DNA from: Kappaphycus alvarezii
Lineage: Eukaryota; Rhodophyta; Florideophyceae; Gigartinales; Solieriaceae
Length of the DNA stretch: 64,000 nucleotides
Assembly: GCA_002205965.3 (NCBI GenBank)
Contig: NADL03000471.1
Span: 3,100,001-3,164,000, forward strand
Reading direction: 5' to 3'
Under the pieces are notes generated by a model. The model saw only the letters and a list, made by a program, of their open reading frames with translations, ran no database searches and had not been told where the DNA came from. Shown here one piece after another: positions 56,938 to 64,000 of the stretch; position 1 is the first letter of the stretch; each line of letters starts with the position of its first letter. The position numbers were made by a program, and so were the translations under genes.

Positions 56938-59086
56938 ACAGCTCTAGGCCAATATTTGATTCTTGCCGTCCTCACGCTATCCACCAACGCCTTATGCGAT
57001 TAATACGTATCTCCAAAGCCCGCGATACTAGACGTACTTGAAGCAACCGCTTTGAGAAAAGCAACAGGTCACCAGCTGCTTATTTTGACCTCGGAGAAGA
57101 TTAACACAGAGTCTACAGAACGGAAAAGCAACGTTACTGTACATGACGGAGAATGGGATCCTGAGGGCCTCACTTTGTCCTTACCGCGGTGAAAGGCCGG
57201 GTAAATGTTACAGCGGTGCGCTACAGAATGAATCTCATGTTGCAGTACTAATTTGCAAAACTTTTTGTAAATTCTGTCGGATATGGATGTCCTTTCCTTC
57301 AATCGCTATTAGGGCCACGCATTTTCCGCTAATGTTTTGCAATCTGCGGGTGAGTATTGAAATAACTTTACTATTCACGTTTCGCCAGCTTGTGTGATAT
57401 TATAATAAACATGTAAAACATTGAACCATTGGGGCGAGCGCTTTGTCAGCAATCGGGACGGATTTCGGCTCTGCCGGCTCCGAGTTTGTCAGAGTAACAA
57501 AACATGAAAGAACTACAGGCTAGAATTAAAAGCAGTGATGCTCATATGGTACCGTCCCGTTGGAATCGCAAAGGACGGTACAGTACAGTAAGTTCATTGT
57601 TTTGCGAGCATTTCTCAAGGCACCGCAGGAAGCTGCTCTTTGGCAAAATGTAATGGTGCTAAATAATTATTAATTACCGCATTTAGTCACTGTAAACTTT
57701 CATACTTATATACTTAATGCAATAAAATTAATACTCAGAGATCCACCAGTCAGAAACGTAAATAAAATTTACGTCAATGCATTCCTGAAATTACCTTTTC
57801 TGGAATTACTTGACGCTTGGGGAAAAGACTAGGATTCCGGACGCTATCCGCAGGAACAAAGTACCGTGAAGTTGAAGCCAAAGGTATCGAAAACTCAAAT
57901 ATCATAATCCATGTAAGTGTGTTTTATGATTTGTTTATGCTTTTCATTCACAATTGTTTATTGTTCTCTATGGAAAGAAAAACGCTCTCCCTTTCAACTG
58001 TCAACTGTCCGCACTGATGCTCAATTGACGATTTACGGCTGGAATAAAGCGTGTGGGTATAAAACGTTTAGATTGTAGTACATGAGATCTGTTACGTTGG
58101 ATAGCATCTGTACTCTCGCTTGAAGTCTGTGTCAGCTATTGTAGGAAGCGGACACAACTTGCACTTGAGATGACTTAAAGATAGGGGTTCTACATTACTG
58201 TATCATAGAAAAGCTTTCTCTTCTTTTGATATTAACACAATCCTCGCCAGATTGATTCAGTAAACGGCAACGGGGGCAAAGTCACGGTAGTTTAATATTT
58301 GGACAGTAGGGTCGCTTCCCAAAGTGAGGCCATGTGGGATGTTCTACTTGAAAAGAAAAGGTTACGGGCTTAGATTTTCTAACTGTTAACACCCTTATTG
58401 AAACGGTAGCATTGTAGCAGTAAGATGAGCAACTACCGTTCATGAGAGGTCGGGGGTGGAGGCAACTGTGACCAGATTTGAGCGTTGGGGATGGTGTCAT
58501 TTCCAGACTGTTGTCAAAAGGCGTCCGAATCAGGTAACCCTTGCGAAGTTCAAGTATTACATGTAGTGCAGCCCAATCTGAATGCTCTGTATCAAGCGGA
58601 CAACCTCGAGGAGGCCATTATGTCTGTAGTACCATGTAGGCTCTGATATGTGTGAGTATTTCATCTGGAATAAGTTTCTGAGCTGATTGGTACTGGGTAG
58701 AAAGATTGTATATTTGTAGAGAGGATGTGGTCCTACCGCGGTTTGGATTTCCTGAATAAAGTACGGGTTGGTGACGATGCATGGAAAGTTTGGAGATAAA
58801 GTACAGCAGACAGTTTTAGTTTTAGTGGCTGTGGAATACTTGATTCCGACTGCCCCATTTCCACATATTCACCCTCATGCTCTCTACAGGACTCAACATA
58901 TGATACGTATCTAATTCCTGCACTCTGGTAACTATCGCTGTATCCACGGTACTCTTACAAACCGTTACTGTAACTGCATCGATTAGTAAACTACCTAAGG
59001 CTTCAGTCACCGATTTCCGAAGGAAAACCCTTGGAAATTCAGTCTTTGGTCGCGGTATTCTGTATTATTCAATGTACTGTATTACT
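56938..59086. other. Intergenic, nothing firmly recognised
   Basis: Short frames on both strands without motifs. An inverted pair, GGTACCGTCC at 57548 and GGACGGTACAGTACAGTA at 57572, lies in the TACAGTA-rich style seen elsewhere. Confidence 0.4.
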
Positions 59087-59187
59087 GGGGGAATTTTTGG
59101 GTTATTTAATGATGGAACAAGTGGTCGGTTGTATCCACGCCGCCAGTGTGTTGAGCGGGATAAGTCGTCACTGATGGGTAACACTAA
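59087..59187 (-). repeat. Stand-alone non-LTR 3' tail F
   Basis: On the minus strand GTGTTACCCATC, GACTTATCCCGC, CGTGGATACAACCGACCAC and AACCCAAAAATTCCCCC occur in the same order and spacing as at 1775-1875 of copy A. No coding sequence of the family lies upstream of it, so this is a severely 5'-truncated insertion or a solo tail. Confidence 0.8.
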
Positions 59188-61121
59188 ATAACGTTGTATT
59201 ATTGTGCATTACAGTTAACACCAGTGGTTCATGATAGATCGATCAAACACCGAAATGAATAGAGGTACAGCACCATATTAAACATTGGTGTGCCGAGGCC
59301 AGATTGACCTTTGCACAATATCTATTATGATCTCATAGAATCGAGATTGACCTGGTACAGTCACAATACTGTAATGTGGCCCACTGTCATGTTTACAGTA
59401 TCGCATAGTACCTAAATTCCTTAATGAGGGGTTAATTGAATGTAGAGTACAGTAGTTTGAAATTGTACAGCACGATGTGGATGGTACAGTACTAATACAG
59501 TATGGTGCCATAATTTACAGCACCGCTTCTAGCTACTTTACCGTGCCTTCACGGTTCTTGGTCGTGTGGACGTGAAAGGTGCTGTAACTGAAGCATTTGC
59601 CTTCTACACGTTTTCTGATCTCATTTTCGTAGATGGAACAAATTCGAAAAGTAGCGTAGAGTGAACACCTCCCCTTATTTGGTTCTTGAACGGCTTTGTT
59701 GTCATCATCAAGACTGAATTAACTTTTGTTGGCACCACTCTTGCTTTAGACCTCCTCGGAGCTGACATTCGTAGCGAATCTGGCAAGATGATAAGGCCAA
59801 GTCTCCGTTGTTACAAGAAATGACGGCTTTGTAGATGTGAAAGATTCATCCGTCTCGGGTTGAACTGAGCAATCGTCGGTCTAGCGGAAGTGGCAACCAG
59901 CGCCCCTGAAAGAAAGCCACCTACACATATTTTTATCGAGAGAGGGTGATTAGCAGCTGTACTAGCACAGTTCTTAGCACCTTTGTGTGACACAGACGTA
60001 GCGTGGCATAGGAAAAGTCAAACAGCATTTGGCTGCTGACCTGTTCCGAAAGAAAATGGCTACAGAACCGCACGACCCATTCAAAATGGGTGAATTGTAT
60101 ATCTTCAGAGGACCGGGCAGGGGAGTGGATAGAAGATTACTCATTTTACCTGGATATGCTATAGTACAGTAGGTGAGGAGGATTGATTTGCGGTTTGGAT
60201 ATTTGCAAAGATCGGGGGAAAGCCTGGCAAAATCGTAGTTGAATGGGGCCGGCATTGCGGTTGAGAATGCTAGCGCAGCAAGGGAAATGAAAGAGATGGT
60301 TTTAAAGGAGGTCGTGAAGTGTGGCTACAGTAAGAGGCACTTGTGGGAGATTTCCACAGTAGTTTCTAGAAGGTTTTCTTTTATTTTTTTCTGGAAAGTC
60401 TATTAAATTAACGTCAGGAAGGTGTAGTGTACCAAGGGCCATTGCGCATTGGAAGCCGAAAGGCGGCCCTGGCGGGAGCTGTAGGGCAGCCGATACGTAC
60501 CACGTGGATATTTGCGGCTAGAGTCAGGAATGAGTACAGAACTTTACAGTAAAGTAGAGTACAATATAAGGGGATTTGGAATGCCAAGGGAAATAAAATG
60601 CGAGGGAAGACCTGTCAGCGAATGGTTGGTCCTTCGTTAAAGGATGGTACAAGTGGGACAAGTGGAAGGAATGTCAGTATTGTCAGCTAATTTGAAAATC
60701 CTGGAAAGGACGATACATGGCAAGACATGGCCACATACCGGTACAGAATAGCACTGTATCAATAATTGTTCAAGATTGAATGGAATGGCATGGAATTTCC
60801 TGTTTGGATGTTACACACTTACATGTCTACAGTACAGGACAAGATATGGGCGAATAAATAATGTTAAAGTTAGTTTTTTTATCTAGAAAAGACCTGCGAG
60901 CCTTCAAGGCCATGTTTGAAGTGTTGATTTGGGATAACAAGACGGGGCCGAGGGAAAATAGAAAAATAGATGAAATAATTGGGGCATATCACACCCAGAG
61001 TGGAGAGTGTGCTGGCATCAGAATGATAGTAGATGAAGCGAAATCAGGTCTCCGGTTGGTTCGCCGGAAAGTGCGTGGAAAGAGAGCTACTTACGGTCCC
61101 TTGAGCTGTATAGAAATATAG
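59188..61121. other. Intergenic with dense TACAGTA/TACTGTA words
   Basis: About a dozen TACAGTA or TACTGTA words are spread over 59340-60830. A small frame at 60861-61121 (86 codons, MLKLVFLSRKDLRAFKAMFE) has no known motif and I do not call it a gene. Confidence 0.4.
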
Positions 61122-62552
61122 ACCTGTCGGGCCAAATGGCTTGCCTCGTGTCACCACACGAGATTGCCCCCGCATATAGCCCAACTTTTGCTCTTGTTTC
61201 ATAGCATCACTTGCAACGCGCCACTCTAGACCTTTCTTGCCCCCTTTCGCGAAACCCCGTTCTCCCACTTTCGCCAATAATTTGCCCGATTCAACTGTCT
61301 CTTCGCTTCTCTCGCCACACCCCTCAAACCGCCCAACCCGCACCAACCCCCACTTGGCTACAACTCCTGTCACCATCTCCCATCCCAACCCATCCCATCT
61401 CATCCCAACCCTCGTGTCCACAAGCAAACCAAGAATCCATTCAACGCTTTCACCGAAAAAAGTCCCTTTTCCCTCCCATATTGCATCACCAACCTGACCT
61501 TTACCCCTCCTGATTCCCTTCTTCCAAGAATCCTCCAATCCCCCATCCCTCACTTATCTCCTCTCGTCCGACTCTCCGTCCCAGCCCTTATCACCTACAC
61601 TGTCCACACCTTCTTTTTCCCAATCGGCATCCCCTCCCCTCCCCCTCTCCCTCTCCCTCTCAGATCCCTTATCTCCCACTGCCTCGTCCCTCCCTTGCCA
61701 CTCCAAACACATCTCACACACCACATCGCTTGATACCCGGTCATCATCTACCGCCAACCCACACATCATCCAGATCGATCCATTACATGCCCGCTCCATA
61801 CGCAACACTATTTTTCTAGACCGCCCATCCAACCAATCCCAAAATCGTTTCTACAACAAATCTCATATTGTCAAATCGCAAACACCATTTCTCATACATC
61901 GTCAACTTCTCAAGTTTTCTCCTACACATAATCTTCTCTGCTCGCCTTCTTGCCACCTTGCCACTCTTCGTGGTCCCCTCCCACCACGTCCTGGGCACTT
62001 TTTCTCATCCGATCCGCTCATAATCGCTCTTGGAATTACTGACCTAGCCCTGATTTGTCCTCCCTGCAACTCTAGCTTTTCCCCTTTAACCTATCCCCTC
62101 TGCTCTGCCCGTCTTCCCTTACCCTCTTGCCCCCTGCCGGTAACTAGGTGCAATATCACCCTTTCCTTGACCTTTTCAGCCTCAAGTCTTTGGATCTTCA
62201 TTGGTCCGTAACAAACTCGCTCACTACATTCAAAGGTCCCTGTGAGCCTCATCTCCCTCACCCCTTCTCCGTCGTCTGGGTTTATCACTCTGCTGATTTA
62301 TCCAAAGACGAACATTGGGATACCAATACTAAGATGATGTAATTGTGCTGCACTCGATTCACACCCTATCTCAACTAAGCTGCATCATTCTACACCTCGC
62401 CGATTCTCCATTGACCAATCAACCACCTGCCCACCGCCGTGATCTGAAATCGCTCTCACCATTCAAGACCATCACCGTCTGTCCATCGCCGCCACTGCGC
62501 CATAGTCACTTGTCCGCTGACCACGTTTCTGTCTCGCCACACCGTATCCACC
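61122..62552 (+). promoter_or_regulatory. Pyrimidine-rich promoter or 5' leader of the PI4K gene
   Basis: About 1.4 kb of plus strand is strongly C/T-rich. CCCTCTCCCTCTCCCTCTCAG at about 61641-61661 looks like a 3' splice site, so a 5'-UTR intron is possible. The start codon context at 62553 is CCACCATGG, a strong eukaryotic initiation context. I see no TATA box. Confidence 0.4.
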
Positions 62553-64000
62553 ATGGCCTCCTCGTCCTCATCTGCTCTCCCAATCCCGACTCGATCCTCA
62601 GGGGACTTAAGTGATGTGGATTATGAGCCTCTCGGCAAGAGTTTGCCGTCACGCGCGCGCATGTCCTTTCATGATCCGTCGTCGAGGGTCCTTGCGTCCC
62701 AGGCCGTCTCTTCTCAGGATGATCTCGCCACCATTTCTCGTCCCTCGCGCCCCTCTGTCGAACTAGTCTCCAGGTCTGCTAAGAGATGGGTGTCCGGGAA
62801 TCGCAAGAATGTCTCGCTCTCTGTCCATCGTCGCGCCTCCAATGCATATTCTGACGAGGCTATCTTGCGGTTCGAACCCTGGGATTTTTCTGAAGTGGCC
62901 CTGGCAACTGATGAAGTTCGCTCTGAGTTTCAGCGCGGAAGCGCTCGTGCGGAGCGCCCGCCGAGGGAGGGTGTCTGTGGTACTTATTTCATTCGAAATG
63001 GACAGGGTGAAGTGTTGTGTGTCTTCAAGCCTATTGATGAGGAGGCCACTGACATTGAGATGTCGCCACCCCCGTTGAGTCCTTATGCAATTGCCTCGCC
63101 GTTTAAGGATTCATCCACTGAATTCTCTCTTGGACCTGCGCATGAGAACGGGAGTTCGAACTTTGGGAGCTCTCCTGTATGGTCCTCGAATGGCGACACC
63201 ACGCCGAGGGAGGGCAGTGTGACATCCGTGTCGGACGATTATGACTCTAGGACAGCAACTCGTATGCCAGGGTTCATGGCTGGAGAGGGGGCGTACAAGG
63301 AGGTGGCTGCCTACCTGCTCGATCACAGCAGATTCGCACGTGTCCCGCAGACGGCCCTTGCTACCTGCCGCTTTAGCACGGATTTGCCGGAGAAGAACAA
63401 GGGGGGCAAGCACATTCGTGCTCATTCAATCTCAACAGCTGGTGAGAGCGCGTTTATTGATGATGTGATTGAGAATCTTGGTGATGAAGGTATGCATGTC
63501 GGAAAGATGAAAACCAAGACTGGAGCTCTTCAGGTGTTTGTCGAGAATGTGGGAGATGCGGATGAGTTTGGCGCTGGCGTGTTTGACATGGAGCAGGTGC
63601 AACGAATTGCCGTACTTGACATTCGCACCCTCAACCATGATCGTCACGGTGGCAACATTCTAGTGGCCAAATCGTCATCACCGAAACGCAGGTACAACCT
63701 CATCCCGATTGATCATGGCTACATCTTGCCAGATGGTAGCTGCGAGTCTCTGCACTCTATTCCGTGGCCGATTTGGATGGATTGGCCGATGGTCCGCAAG
63801 CCTGTTTCAGACCGCGTGAAGGCATACGTTGAGCACCTTGACGCCGAGGCCGAAGCGCACATCTTGGACAAAGAGCTAGATGGCAACCTAAGACCTGGCT
63901 CGCTGCAGACGTTGAAGATCGCGACAATTCTCCTTCAGAAGGGTGTTGCGGCGGGATTGACATTGTACGATATTGGGCTTCTTATCTACTCGAAGCGAGA
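62553..64000 (+). CDS. Phosphatidylinositol 4-kinase, plant type II/gamma-like (3' end outside window)
   Basis: An uninterrupted, intronless frame of 482 codons runs off the window. A Ser-rich N-terminus (1-140) precedes GVCGTYFIRNGQGEVLCVFK (140-159), with K159 the likely ATP-binding lysine. GEGAYKEVAAYLLDHSRFA at 244-262 is the conserved PI4K-gamma helix. The catalytic loop is DIRTLNHDRHGGNILV (356-371, D363 and N368), and NLIPIDHGYILPDG (382-394) holds the metal-binding D387. WPIWMDWPM and the helical C-terminus follow. The family phosphorylates phosphatidylinositol at the 4 position on membranes, although several plant gamma members act as protein kinases. An 84-residue Ser/Pro-rich stretch (160-243) between the lysine and the helix is longer than in plants. 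The ubiquitin-like repeats of plant relatives are absent. Confidence 0.9.
   Translation, partial: MASSSSSALPIPTRSSGDLSDVDYEPLGKSLPSRARMSFHDPSSRVLASQAVSSQDDLATISRPSRPSVELVSRSAKRWVSGNRKNVSLSVHRRASNAYSDEAILRFEPWDFSEVALATDEVRSEFQRGSARAERPPREGVCGTYFIRNGQGEVLCVFKPIDEEATDIEMSPPPLSPYAIASPFKDSSTEFSLGPAHENGSSNFGSSPVWSSNGDTTPREGSVTSVSDDYDSRTATRMPGFMAGEGAYKEVAAYLLDHSRFARVPQTALATCRFSTDLPEKNKGGKHIRAHSISTAGESAFIDDVIENLGDEGMHVGKMKTKTGALQVFVENVGDADEFGAGVFDMEQVQRIAVLDIRTLNHDRHGGNILVAKSSSPKRRYNLIPIDHGYILPDGSCESLHSIPWPIWMDWPMVRKPVSDRVKAYVEHLDAEAEAHILDKELDGNLRPGSLQTLKIATILLQKGVAAGLTLYDIGLLIYSKR

Noticed and set aside
60861..61121. 86-codon plus-strand frame beginning MLKLVFLSRKDLRAF
   Set aside because: No homology I can recognise, no promoter signs, and length within chance for this composition.
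61044..61553. 169-codon minus-strand frame upstream of the kinase gene
   Set aside because: It is the complement of a low-complexity pyrimidine-rich tract; Gly/Lys/Glu/Val-rich composition and no motif.
62872..62888. GGTTCGAACCC, a perfect tRNA B-box-like palindrome
   Set aside because: It lies inside the PI4K coding frame (LRFEPWD), and no A box or cloverleaf is present upstream.
1..64000. CRISPR arrays or bacterial operons
   Set aside because: No spaced direct repeats, and all recognisable genes and elements are eukaryotic.

Overview
The window is nuclear DNA of a eukaryote with few introns and many transposons. Long intronless genes (a MATE transporter, a plant-type phosphatidylinositol 4-kinase) sit among Copia, non-LTR, PIF/Harbinger, pogo/Tigger and Tc1/mariner copies. 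This mix best fits a florideophyte red alga such as Chondrus crispus. That assignment is inference from gene style and transposon content, not proof.

Left third (1-23.6 kb, GC-moderate). The 3' part of a non-LTR retrotransposon (copy A, 1-1874) is followed by two single-copy host genes: a sucrose-6-phosphate-phosphatase-like protein lacking the catalytic residues (2232-3077) and a MATE-family transporter (3844-5274, N-terminus unresolved). A longer copy of the same non-LTR family (copy B, 6.6-10.5 kb) lies next to a decayed Copia LTR element (10.6-15.3 kb). Then come a pogo-like transposase pseudogene on the minus strand (15.6-17.5 kb), a 2.6-kb inverted-repeat structure enclosing an unidentified decayed gene (17.66-20.23 kb), a small hairpin repeat (21.4 kb) and non-LTR copy C (22.1-23.6 kb).

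Middle (23.6-54 kb, increasingly AT-rich). There is no convincing host gene here. The readable content is transposase debris: DDE_Tnp_4-like, pogo-like and Tc1/mariner pieces, two PIF/Harbinger elements of about 3 kb with convergent genes, terminal inverted repeats and TTA target duplications (36257-39265 and 41816-44955), and a Tigger/pogo element with terminal repeats and a TA duplication (51812-53913). Between them are several kilobases of AT-rich DNA in which I see nothing.

Right end (54-64 kb). A further non-LTR fragment (54.4-55.3 kb), an unidentified decayed minus-strand coding region (56 kb) and a stand-alone non-LTR 3' tail (59.1 kb) precede a pyrimidine-rich leader. After it lies an intact intronless PI4K-type kinase gene that starts at 62553 and runs off the window.

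The only genes likely to serve the host are the phosphatase-like protein, the MATE transporter and the PI4K. The strongest theme is one family of poly(A)-less non-LTR elements, present at six places, with a reverse transcriptase joined to a Cys/His knuckle and a PD-(D/E)XK-like endonuclease domain.
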